NCBI GenBank assembly: GCA_903846015.1
Contig: CAIMZS010000627.1
Coordinates: forward strand, 1 to 64,000
DNA from: an uncultured Anaerolineae bacterium
GTDB taxonomy: Bacteria > Chloroflexota > Anaerolineae > Anaerolineales > Villigracilaceae
Length of the DNA stretch: 64,000 nucleotides
Direction: 5' to 3'
Positions within the stretch are counted from its first letter, which is position 1. Each line of letters starts with the position of its first letter. Of this stretch, positions 21,385 to 30,052 are shown piece after piece. The notes below the pieces were generated by a model, which made no database searches, was not told the DNA's origin, and saw only the letters and a program-made list of their open reading frames with translations. The position numbers and the translations under genes are program-made.

Positions 21385-22643
21385 AACTACTTCACTTTGC
21401 AGATGCCCACATCGATATGGCCAACTACGGCCGCCACGACCCCGAAAGCGGTTTGCCTTTCAGGGTGCTTGATTTCCTCAAATCACTGGATGTCATCATC
21501 GATACAGCCATTGATGAAAAAGTGGATCTGGTCATTTTTGCCGGAGATGCCTACAAGGATCGCACGCCCGCCCCCACCTTTCAACGCGAGTGGGGCCGCC
21601 GCATCATGCGGCTCTCGGCCGCCAAAATCCCTACCCTGCTGCTGATCGGCAACCATGATCTATCCCCCTCAGCCGGACGCGCCAATGCCCTGCATGAATT
21701 TGACACGCTGCAGGTGCCATTCGTACGCGTAATCGCCAAACCAACCCTGCTGACCGCCGATGAGCTTGGCATCCCTGTACACGTCATCGGGCTGCCGTGG
21801 GTCTCGCGCTCAGGAATCATGGCTGCGCTCGGTGCAGATGAAACGCCGCTGGATGAGATCTACACCCAGATCGAGAATCGACTGACAGAACTGGTCAACA
21901 AATACCTTGAGAAACTCGACCCGCACCTGCCGGTCATCCTGACGGCGCATGCCTCGGTTCAAGGCGCTGCCTTTGGCGCTGAACGGATGGTAATGCTCGG
22001 CGCCGACCTGGTGCTGCCTGGCTCGCTGGTACGCGATTCCCGGCTGGATTACGTGGCGCTGGGGCATATCCATAAACCACAAAACCTGAATGGTCCCGCT
22101 TTTGATCCTCAGGATCATAGCGCATACCAACACCCCCCGGTCATTTACCCCGGCTCCATTGAGCGCGTCGATTTCGGCGAAGCGCGTGACGACAAGTTCT
22201 TCATCGTGGCAAATGTGCAGCGCGGCCATACCGAAGTAGAATGGCGCAAACTGGAGCACGTCCGGCCATTCATCCAGGCCTATATAAAGCTGGATTCCGA
22301 TGAACATGTCACCAGCAAACTCAAGGCAGCGCTGCCTCCGTCTAAAAAGCTCAAGAACGCCATTGTTAAGCTGACCGTGGAATACCCACGCGATTTTGAA
22401 AAACTGATCAACGAAACCGAACTGCGCGAACACTGCGCAGACTCGTTCGAATTTCACCTGGTGAAGCGCCCACAGATCGAAAATCGTGTTCGATTGGCCG
22501 AAGGCCAGAATATTGCCAGCCTGTCGCCGCTTGAATTATTGGAAAAATACTGGCAAGCCAATCACACCGATTCTGCGGAAGCCGACCTGCTGCAAAAATT
22601 GGCAGCCGATGTTTTGAGCGAAGAAAATTCCCCGGAAGGCTAA
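21381..22643 (+). CDS. SbcD/Mre11-like DNA repair exonuclease
   Basis: 'LLHFADAHIDM', 'VDLVIFAGDAYKDR', 'LLIGNHD', 'ALGHIHKPQ' metallophosphoesterase motifs. Confidence 0.88.
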   Translation: MKLLHFADAHIDMANYGRHDPESGLPFRVLDFLKSLDVIIDTAIDEKVDLVIFAGDAYKDRTPAPTFQREWGRRIMRLSAAKIPTLLLIGNHDLSPSAGRANALHEFDTLQVPFVRVIAKPTLLTADELGIPVHVIGLPWVSRSGIMAALGADETPLDEIYTQIENRLTELVNKYLEKLDPHLPVILTAHASVQGAAFGAERMVMLGADLVLPGSLVRDSRLDYVALGHIHKPQNLNGPAFDPQDHSAYQHPPVIYPGSIERVDFGEARDDKFFIVANVQRGHTEVEWRKLEHVRPFIQAYIKLDSDEHVTSKLKAALPPSKKLKNAIVKLTVEYPRDFEKLINETELREHCADSFEFHLVKRPQIENRVRLAEGQNIASLSPLELLEKYWQANHTDSAEADLLQKLAADVLSEENSPEG

Positions 22644-22712
22644 AAATTCAGCACTGTTACGGAACTATTATGCTACAAAACCTGATTCGGCGTATCTTTA
22701 TTTTATAAAACT

Positions 22713-23441
22713 ATGCGCTGGATATATATCTCCCCACACTTTGATGATGCCGTGTTATCTTGCGGCGGCCTGATCTGGGAACAGACTCACAGCGGCATTC
22801 CTGTCGAAATTTGGACAGTGAACGCCGCTGACCCACCTCCCGGCCCACTTTCCGATCTCATTATCCGCAATCATGCCAACTGGAAAACTGGATCATCCCA
22901 GGAAACCGTGGCAATGCGACGAATCGAGGATCAGAATGCCGCCCGCCGGGTGGGCGCAACCACAGTCCACCTGAATCTGGTGGATGCAATGTACCGGCGC
23001 ACTGGCACCGGTACATTGTTATACACCCAGGATGTTTTCGATCCAATCGATCCGCGTGAAATCAAAATCATTGAACAAACCGCCAGCCAGCTTGCTAGCA
23101 ACCTGACCCTGCACGATACCATCGTTTGCCCGCTTGGGCTTGGCAAACATGTTGACCACATCATCACCCGCCTGGCAGTCGAAACCCTGGACAGACCCAT
23201 CTGGTATTACGCTGATATACCCTACGTCTTCAAGCACGAAAGTGAACTTGCCCCAGCGGTGGAAGACATGCAATCCAAGACCTTCTTTATTTCTCAACCA
23301 GGCCTGTCAGCCTGGCAGGATGGCATATCCGCTTACATTTCACAAATTTCCACACTCTTCAAAGATGTCAAAGACATGCAAACACAGATCAAGAACTATT
23401 TGGATTCCAAAAATGGCTTAACCCTTTGGGAAATCACTTAA
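22713..23441 (+). CDS. PIG-L/LmbE family deacetylase
   Basis: 'ISPHFDDAVLSCGGLI' (PHxDD) and 'GLGKHVDHIITRLAVE' (HxDH). Confidence 0.85.
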   Translation: MRWIYISPHFDDAVLSCGGLIWEQTHSGIPVEIWTVNAADPPPGPLSDLIIRNHANWKTGSSQETVAMRRIEDQNAARRVGATTVHLNLVDAMYRRTGTGTLLYTQDVFDPIDPREIKIIEQTASQLASNLTLHDTIVCPLGLGKHVDHIITRLAVETLDRPIWYYADIPYVFKHESELAPAVEDMQSKTFFISQPGLSAWQDGISAYISQISTLFKDVKDMQTQIKNYLDSKNGLTLWEIT

Positions 23442-23526
23442 GCTTTTGGGAATCATCGTCTTGATTTTGATGTTATTTCATGATATATTAATGCCACGAA
23501 GGTGAAAGTGGCTTTCGCAACTTCCT

Positions 23527-23551
23527 GTTGCATCCCAAATTGGGATGCAAC
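23527..23551. promoter_or_regulatory. Perfect palindrome upstream of greA
   Basis: GTTGCATCCCAA-A-TTGGGATGCAAC, 12-bp arms, 26 bp before the greA start, no T-run. Confidence 0.5.
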
Positions 23552-23576
23552 ATATCTATTAGATAGGGTTTGAAAT

Positions 23577-24047
23577 ATGCCTGCCATGTATTTAACCAAA
23601 GAAGGCTTCCAGAAACTACAAGAAGAGTTGGAATTCCTACGCACAGCCAAGCGCCATGAAGTTGCCGAGCGCCTGCATGAGGCGATGGAAGGTGGCGAAT
23701 TGATCGAAAACGCCGAGTATGAAGCCGCTAAAAATGAACAGGCATTCGTTGAGGGACGTATTCAGGAGCTTGAAATCATCCTGGCTGCCGCCCACCTGAT
23801 CGATGAAGCCTCTGCCCATCAGGATCCAACCCTGGTGCAGGTTGGCGACACCGTCGAAATCCAGGAAGACGGAGGTTCTCCCGAGCAGTACACCATCGTG
23901 GGTGCTGCCGAGGCCGATCCTCGCTCCGGTAAGATCTCCAACGAATCACCACTGGGTAAAGCCCTGCTAAACCATCACCCGGGTGATGTGGTTGCAGTGG
24001 ATGCACCTGGCGGCACATTTAAAGTCAAAGTTTTAAAGACCACCTGA
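23577..24047 (+). CDS. greA: Transcription elongation factor GreA
   Basis: 'YLTKEGFQKLQEELEFLRTAKRHEVAERLHEAMEGGELIENAEYEAAKNEQAFVEGRI'. Confidence 0.97.
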   Translation: MPAMYLTKEGFQKLQEELEFLRTAKRHEVAERLHEAMEGGELIENAEYEAAKNEQAFVEGRIQELEIILAAAHLIDEASAHQDPTLVQVGDTVEIQEDGGSPEQYTIVGAAEADPRSGKISNESPLGKALLNHHPGDVVAVDAPGGTFKVKVLKTT

Positions 24048-24068
24048 AAGACTGGGGCGGTCAGCTTA

Positions 24069-24143
24069 AGCCCCGCGCGCACTCTGCCATGGTACCCGGT
24101 TCTGCACGGGCAAGGCAGTGTGTTTTAGCGCGGGCTTTTTTTA
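24069..24143 (+). terminator. greA terminator with dispersed repeat in the loop
   Basis: AAGCCCCGCGCGCACTCTGCC...GGCAGTGTGTTTTAGCGCGGGCTTTTTTT flanking a copy of the GTACCCGGTTCTGCACGGG repeat. Confidence 0.65.
24089..24110 (+). repeat. Dispersed modular repeat, short form R5a
   Basis: ATGGTACCCGGTTCTGCACGGG. Confidence 0.85.
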
Positions 24144-24149
24144 TCGGGC

Positions 24150-24219
24150 ATGGTAACCCGGCTCTGCGATAGTGCCGGTTCTAGCGATAGTGCCGGTTCT
24201 AGCACGGCCACGGTCACGG
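24150..24219 (+). repeat. Dispersed modular repeat copy R5b with internal duplication
   Basis: ATGGTAACCCGGCTCTGCGATAGTGCCGGTTCTAGCGATAGTGCCGGTTCTAGCACGGCCACGGTCACGG. Confidence 0.88.
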
Positions 24220-24239
24220 ACATCGAAAGGTAAACCAGC

Positions 24240-25793
24240 ATGGCGGAATACAACTCACTTGAACAGATCCGTTTACAAAAAATAACCGAACTGCGCGCCC
24301 AGGGAGTTGAGCCATACCCCACCCGCGCGGAACGCACGCACACCGCACAGCAGGCCATCACAGCCTTTGAAGCCGCAGAAAAAGCCGCGGCGAGCGGTGA
24401 AGCGCCCGTTGAAATAAAAGCCACCCTGGCAGGACGCATTCGCGCCATGCGCGCGATGGGGAAACTGACCTTTGCTCATATCGAAGATGGCAGCGGGAAA
24501 ATTCAATTATTCCTGCGCATCAATGAGCTGGGGCAGGATCGTGTCACCTTCTTCGATAAGATGTACGATATCGGTGACTTCGTACAGGCCTCGGGTGTCA
24601 TGATGCGCACCCGCACCGGTGAAGCCACTCTGCATGTTCACGATTTCCGCCTGCTCGCCAAGGCTGTTTCACCGCTGCCTGCCGACAAGGATGTCACCCA
24701 GGAAGATGGCAGTGTCATCCGCTATGCTGCCCTTGAGAACTCAGAACTGCGCGCGCGCCAGCGTTACGCCGACCTGGCCGTCAACCCGGATGTGCGCGAA
24801 ACTTTTCGCAAGCGCGCCAGGGTGGTTTCGTCCCTGCGGCGCTTCCTGGATGATCATGACTTTTTGGAAGTCGAAACACCCATTCTGCAGCCAATCTATG
24901 GCGGCGCCGCCGCGCGCCCCTTCACCACTCACCACAACCAGCTCAAGCAGCAGCTTTACCTGCGCATTTCATTTGAACTGTACCTTAAGCGCCTGCTGGT
25001 TGGCAACCTGGAACGGGTCTATGAAATCGGGCGAGACTTCCGAAACGAAGGAGTTTCCTTCAAACACAACCCCGAATTTACCCAACTCGAATTCTATTGG
25101 GCTTACGCTGATTATCTCAAGGTGATGGAACTGACCGAGCAGATGGTTTCCACTGCCTGCATGGATGTCAACGGCACCTGCCAGATCACCTACCAGGGCA
25201 AAGCCATCGATTTTTCACCACCCTGGCAGCGCATCGAAATGCGCGCCGGCCTTCTGGATGTAACCGGCATCGATATTTACGCCCATACCGATGCCGAGAG
25301 CCTCTCCACCGCCATCCGCGCCAGGGGTTACAACCCGCCTGTTCGCGCCACCCGTGGCAAGTTGATCGATTACCTGGTGGGCGAATACCTGGAACCGACC
25401 CTGATCCAACCCACATTCATCTATGATTATCCACGCGATATTTCGCCGCTGGCCAAATCCAAACCGGGCGACCCGCTGACGGTTGAACGCTTTGAGGCTT
25501 ATGTGGCCGGGTTCGAGCTGTGCAACGCCTTCACCGAGCTGAACGATCCGCTCGACCAGGAACAGCGCTTCATCGAAATGGGCCGCGACTACACAGCCGA
25601 GGATGAAGAATTGAACCTGATGGATGATGATTACTTGCGCGCGATGCGCTACGGAATGCCGCCCAACGGTGGCTTTGGAATGGGCGTCGACCGGTTGACC
25701 ATGCTATTGACCGATAAACACTCCATTCGCGAGGTGCTCCTGTTCCCTCACCTACGTAATGATGACGAAGGGCGCGCTGAATCTGGAGAATAA
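24240..25793 (+). CDS. lysS: Lysyl-tRNA synthetase (class II)
   Basis: 517 aa; 'FLEVETPILQPIYGGAAARPF', 'RDFRNEG', 'GFGMGVDRLTMLLTD'. Confidence 0.96.
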   Translation: MAEYNSLEQIRLQKITELRAQGVEPYPTRAERTHTAQQAITAFEAAEKAAASGEAPVEIKATLAGRIRAMRAMGKLTFAHIEDGSGKIQLFLRINELGQDRVTFFDKMYDIGDFVQASGVMMRTRTGEATLHVHDFRLLAKAVSPLPADKDVTQEDGSVIRYAALENSELRARQRYADLAVNPDVRETFRKRARVVSSLRRFLDDHDFLEVETPILQPIYGGAAARPFTTHHNQLKQQLYLRISFELYLKRLLVGNLERVYEIGRDFRNEGVSFKHNPEFTQLEFYWAYADYLKVMELTEQMVSTACMDVNGTCQITYQGKAIDFSPPWQRIEMRAGLLDVTGIDIYAHTDAESLSTAIRARGYNPPVRATRGKLIDYLVGEYLEPTLIQPTFIYDYPRDISPLAKSKPGDPLTVERFEAYVAGFELCNAFTELNDPLDQEQRFIEMGRDYTAEDEELNLMDDDYLRAMRYGMPPNGGFGMGVDRLTMLLTDKHSIREVLLFPHLRNDDEGRAESGE

Positions 25794-25900
25794 ACCAGCA
25801 TAGTTGGATAATCCATACCCCAAAATGGGGATGGACAGGCGAAATATCTGAAAGTATATTTACCCCATTCCGAGAAGCTTGATCGTTTGAGGAGAAATGG

Positions 25901-27325
25901 ATGCCTGACACGTTTAATTGCCCCAACTGCGGCGCGCCACTCGACTACAAGGGCAGTGACCCCATCATTCGCTGTCCGTACTGCAACAGTTCGGTTGTGG
26001 TACCCGAAAATCTGCGCAGCAAACCTTCATTTTCTTCCCAGCCACACAACTTTACATTAAGTGGCTCGGGGGATATGGCCGGGCTGGTCAGGCAGGCGCG
26101 GCGCTTCAAGGAAGTAAAGGACCTGGCCCAAGCCGGGAACATGGACGAGGCTGTGCGCATTTACAGCGAGATCACCGGTCAAAACCCTGAGATGGCGCGG
26201 GCATCCGTGCAAACTCTGGCGAGCGGCCGTCCGATCACGCTGACCGGGCTGAATCTGGGCGAGCTCATGCCATCCATGAGTGTCTCGAGCACTTCCACGC
26301 GAGTCAGCCTGCCAACAACTGTCAATCCTCAATCGAGCTCTGATAAACCACCCAAAAGTCTGGCCCGCACGCTTGGATGCGGGCTGGGCTGTTTTGTAAC
26401 TGCCATCTTCTTATTTGCGCTGCTTACCGCCATCGTGCCAATGATGGGCGGATTGGCGGGGATGGCGGTGAGTCTCAAACCAGACCTGGTATTGACTGTC
26501 ATTCCCAGTATTTCCAATCTGACCCACCCTGGCTTTGGCAGCCGGGAGTTTTCCTTTGGTGGCGAAGGCATCGTCCCCGGAAAATTTGATGATGTTCGCG
26601 CCATCACGATTGACCCGGTTTCCGGAAATATTTATGCGGCAGAATACAGCAGCGGCCGCATACAGAAGTTCGACCCGCAAGGAAAATTCATCAGCCAATG
26701 GCTGGTGGAGGGTGAAAAAATGTATACAAGTTCGATCGCTGCGGATCGAAATGGAAATATCTTTATCGTGTCATCCGGAAAATTACTGCAATATAATCTG
26801 GATGGAAAACTGATCAAGGAGATCACGGTCGCGGATTTCGATCAATTTGATGATATCGCACTGGCAGCCGATGGATCGCTGCTGGCTGTCAACGGTGAAG
26901 ATGTGATCCACTTTAACCCGGATGGCAAGGTACTGAGCAAGATCCCTGCCGCAATTTCAACCGTAAGCGGCGACCCGGAATTGGATGCGAAAATTGCAGT
27001 CGATGGACGCGGAAATATCTATGTGCTGGGAACCTTTAACAACGCCGTTTTCAAATTCGCCGCAAATGGAAAGTTCATAAACCGCTTCGGCAGTGAGGGC
27101 GATCAGCCCGGCCAATTTAGCGCTGCCTCAGCCATCGCCGTGGATGGCAAAGGCCAGATTTATGTCAGCGATTCAAAGGGAATCCAGGTTTTTAGCAACG
27201 ATGGACGCTATATCAACGTAGTATCAGTAGAGTATTATGCTTATGGTCTGTCATTCGATGACCAGGGTAAGCTGTATGCAACCACAAATCAAAATAAAGT
27301 CGACAAATTCAACGTTTCTCAATAG
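25901..27325 (+). CDS. Zinc-ribbon, TM and NHL/6-bladed beta-propeller protein
   Basis: CPNCGAPL..CPYC; TM; NHL-like 'FGGEGIVPGKFDDVRAITIDPVSGNIYAAEYSSGRIQKFDPQG'. Confidence 0.8.
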   Translation: MPDTFNCPNCGAPLDYKGSDPIIRCPYCNSSVVVPENLRSKPSFSSQPHNFTLSGSGDMAGLVRQARRFKEVKDLAQAGNMDEAVRIYSEITGQNPEMARASVQTLASGRPITLTGLNLGELMPSMSVSSTSTRVSLPTTVNPQSSSDKPPKSLARTLGCGLGCFVTAIFLFALLTAIVPMMGGLAGMAVSLKPDLVLTVIPSISNLTHPGFGSREFSFGGEGIVPGKFDDVRAITIDPVSGNIYAAEYSSGRIQKFDPQGKFISQWLVEGEKMYTSSIAADRNGNIFIVSSGKLLQYNLDGKLIKEITVADFDQFDDIALAADGSLLAVNGEDVIHFNPDGKVLSKIPAAISTVSGDPELDAKIAVDGRGNIYVLGTFNNAVFKFAANGKFINRFGSEGDQPGQFSAASAIAVDGKGQIYVSDSKGIQVFSNDGRYINVVSVEYYAYGLSFDDQGKLYATTNQNKVDKFNVSQ

Positions 27326-27946
27326 GTGAAAAAAATGAGCGATCTTAATGTATGCCCGTCCTGCGGCGCAAAACTCGAGAGTAACGTCGGCAGCACATGT
27401 CCATTCTGCGGCACGGCTCTGGCAGCATCTGCCAGCAGCGCGCCAACTTTGATCAGCCGGCCAATCAGCAAAAAAGCCGAATTTGAAAACAGCGCCGAAG
27501 CGATGGATGAAATAAAACGCCTGGTAAGCGCAGGCGACAACGCTGGCGCCACGCTGATCGCCAGCTCAGCCTTTGACCTGCCCGAGGAAGCCGCCCGCAG
27601 CACCGTGGAGCAGATCGAAACCGATATGCCACCCTCTTCCAGCGACAAAACCGTGATGTCCAGCTCCAGCGAGCTTGCTGCTGCGGTAGCTGCGGCTGAG
27701 GCTAAGGCGGCAGCCCAAAAAGCAGCCTTAGCGCAGCAGCCCGCCCCAATACCCGCCCGACCCAGCGCACCAGCGCCGGTGAGCACATCCGGGTCTGTGA
27801 GCGCTTCCAATGCAGGAGGCGAAGCTCCCAAGCAGTCCAACAAGAAGAAATGGATCATCGGCGGAAGCATCGGCGCAGTGGTTTTTCTGTGCCTGTGCTG
27901 CTGCCTGCCAGGGATTTACTTTGCCTATACAATGATGAATAAGTAA
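27326..27946 (+). CDS. Zinc-ribbon membrane-anchored hypothetical protein
   Basis: CPSCGAKL..CPFCG N-terminus, low-complexity Ala/Pro linker, C-terminal TM. Confidence 0.7.
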   Translation: MKKMSDLNVCPSCGAKLESNVGSTCPFCGTALAASASSAPTLISRPISKKAEFENSAEAMDEIKRLVSAGDNAGATLIASSAFDLPEEAARSTVEQIETDMPPSSSDKTVMSSSSELAAAVAAAEAKAAAQKAALAQQPAPIPARPSAPAPVSTSGSVSASNAGGEAPKQSNKKKWIIGGSIGAVVFLCLCCCLPGIYFAYTMMNK

Positions 27947-27970
27947 TTCATCTGGTTTCTGACGGTGCGC

Positions 27971-28013
27971 AAAAAAACTATCATCCCTGTAAAATGGGAT
28001 GATAGTTTTTTAT
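27971..28013 (+). terminator. Rho-independent terminator
   Basis: AAAAAACTATCATCCC-TGTAAAA-TGGGATGATAGTTTTTT. Confidence 0.85.
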
Positions 28014-28190
28014 TGAAGACAGTAACCGCTTTGGCCACTAAGGGTTTTTATAGTATGAAGGTTCAATTCCGGTGGCTAAACTTTTACGCCCTGCATCCCA
28101 TCCCGAATCTCTTACGGGAAAAACTAGCATTGTACAAATAGATTGCCACGTCACCGAGATCATATTCCCCGCAGCAACTGGAGGTAAGTT

Positions 28191-28859
28191 ATGGCACAGG
28201 CAGGTATTCACGCATTAGTTGGTATCGCCGTCCGCAAATTCGTCCCCAAACGGGAATGGCTGATACTCGGGATTGTGCTCGGCAGTATTTTCCCCGATCT
28301 TGACAATTACGCCGTGGCAATCGCCACGCTGGCGAAGCTGAACACCCAGGGGCTGCACCGTACCTTTACGCACAGCATCTTCACGATAATCGCGGCGGTG
28401 GTTGTATTTTTTATCATCGCACAGGTGCGCAAGGACTCCCGTTGGACCAGCCTGGGCCTGGGCTTTGGGCTGGGCATCGGTATGCACATCGCGCTCGACC
28501 TGTTGATCTGGTTCAACGGTGTTGCAGTGTTCTGGCCCCTGGGCAGTTGGGTAAATCTATGGGAAGGCATCAAACCCCCGGAATGGTTCGCCAAATTGCT
28601 TGACCCGCTCGAGATGCTATTTCTGGCGCTCTACTTCCTGTGGCTGGCAAAAGCAGCCCGGGAACATGGCACAAACACCGGCTTCCTGGGCACCCTGCGC
28701 ATTTGGACGATCGTAGAGGCTGTCCTGCTGGTTGTGTTTACCCCATTGGCGTATATTATGACCAAAGGATATGCGACTCTCTTCGGCGTGGGTTACCTGG
28801 TTTCAATCACCGCTGCCTTTGTAATCACGATCCGCATGCGCCAAACCGTGGAAGCATAG
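28191..28859 (+). CDS. YdjM/DUF457-like membrane-bound metal-dependent hydrolase
   Basis: 'HALVGIAVRK', 'GSIFPDLDNY', 'HRTFTHSIF' motifs. Confidence 0.75.
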   Translation: MAQAGIHALVGIAVRKFVPKREWLILGIVLGSIFPDLDNYAVAIATLAKLNTQGLHRTFTHSIFTIIAAVVVFFIIAQVRKDSRWTSLGLGFGLGIGMHIALDLLIWFNGVAVFWPLGSWVNLWEGIKPPEWFAKLLDPLEMLFLALYFLWLAKAAREHGTNTGFLGTLRIWTIVEAVLLVVFTPLAYIMTKGYATLFGVGYLVSITAAFVITIRMRQTVEA

Positions 28860-28924
28860 TACCGGGGCTGCCAGGTACCAAACTTCCAAACAGGATCCAG
28901 AATCACTGCATGCGGTTCAGACAC

Positions 28925-28954
28925 GTGCCGGTTCTAGCACGGCCACGGTCACGG
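28925..28954 (+). repeat. Dispersed modular repeat copy R6
   Basis: GTGCCGGTTCTAGCACGGCCACGGTCACGG. Confidence 0.85.
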
Positions 28955-29890
28955 CAACGAGGCGGCTTTATCCATCAGGGCAAATATTTCTAATGGCTGG
29001 CCCTTGCTTTCTTCGCGCCTGAGCGAAATAGCTTCCTGGGGACATTTGTCCACGCACACACCGCAGCCCATGCATTTGGAGAAATCCACCTGCATGAACA
29101 GATCCCCCGTGGCAAGCGCGCCAAACTGGCAGTTATCGGCGCAGGTTCCACAGGCGGTACAGATGTCTTCATCGACCTGCGCCACGTAACCAGAAGAAGC
29201 CAGCATGGGAGTGCCGTTTTGATGGGCATGAATGGCGCCGCAGCAGCACGAACAACAATTGCAAATGGCATAAAAGCGCCCAAGCATGGCATCCTTGAAA
29301 AAAGCATGGTGCACATGTCCGCGCGCGTCCTCAGCGTCAATGATCGCCACCGCCTCCTGGCGCGTGATCCAGCGGGTCTTATCGGGATTGTGATCGACGA
29401 CAAAGCTGGCAAACGGTTCACCCACCACCAGGCACACATCCAGCGGCAGACAGGGATTTTCGCGGGCGGAACGACATGGGCAATTCAGCGCCACGATATG
29501 ATCGGGGTTTTTCATAATTATGGAGCGGGCACGCTTGTAGGGAATGACCTGTTCAAGATCGGGGATATTAACCTCCTCGTTGATCATGACCATCTTGCGG
29601 GCTTCTGCGAGCGGCATGGTCTTGCCGTGATAAGTATCCGCCATGCTGATGCTTTCGGCACCTGGCTCATGAATTTTCCCGCGCGTGGTTTGCTTTTCCA
29701 CCCAGGAGGCTAACGGGGCAAGTTTGCGGGCCCATGGGTGGCGTCCCGTGCCGATAGCGATGTACAGGTGAGTCCAGCGCCCATAAACATATCCGTGCAG
29801 CATGTCAAATAACGAATAGCCCTCTTTTTCCCGGCCTGCTTTAAAAAACGCTGCTGTGGATGGCTTGATAAACAACGATTTGATACCCAT
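28949..29890 (-). CDS. 4Fe-4S ferredoxin-type protein
   Basis: Two clusters: 'CTACGTCADNCQFGAL', 'CMGCGVCVDKCPQEAI'. Confidence 0.85.
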   Translation of the reverse strand: MGIKSLFIKPSTAAFFKAGREKEGYSLFDMLHGYVYGRWTHLYIAIGTGRHPWARKLAPLASWVEKQTTRGKIHEPGAESISMADTYHGKTMPLAEARKMVMINEEVNIPDLEQVIPYKRARSIIMKNPDHIVALNCPCRSARENPCLPLDVCLVVGEPFASFVVDHNPDKTRWITRQEAVAIIDAEDARGHVHHAFFKDAMLGRFYAICNCCSCCCGAIHAHQNGTPMLASSGYVAQVDEDICTACGTCADNCQFGALATGDLFMQVDFSKCMGCGVCVDKCPQEAISLRREESKGQPLEIFALMDKAASLP

Positions 29891-30052
29891 AAGCTGCTCC
29901 CTGTGCCATTAAATGAATGCTTACAGCATACCGGAAAGACCCGCAGAGTGCAAGCGCGCATCATCCCCTGATGGAATGACATTTGTACCAAATATTCGAA
30001 AAGCGGGTTAGAATTAACCGTTCGCATCGTTCTGCTTCCCAAGGAGATCAAT

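Noticed and set aside
28031-28079. tRNA-like stretch (TTGGCCAC ... GGTTCAATTCCGGTGGCTAA)
   Set aside because: Ends can pair and the T-loop looks tRNA-like, but the stretch is only ~50 nt with no anticodon arm and a poor T-stem. At best it is a tRNA fragment, so not called.
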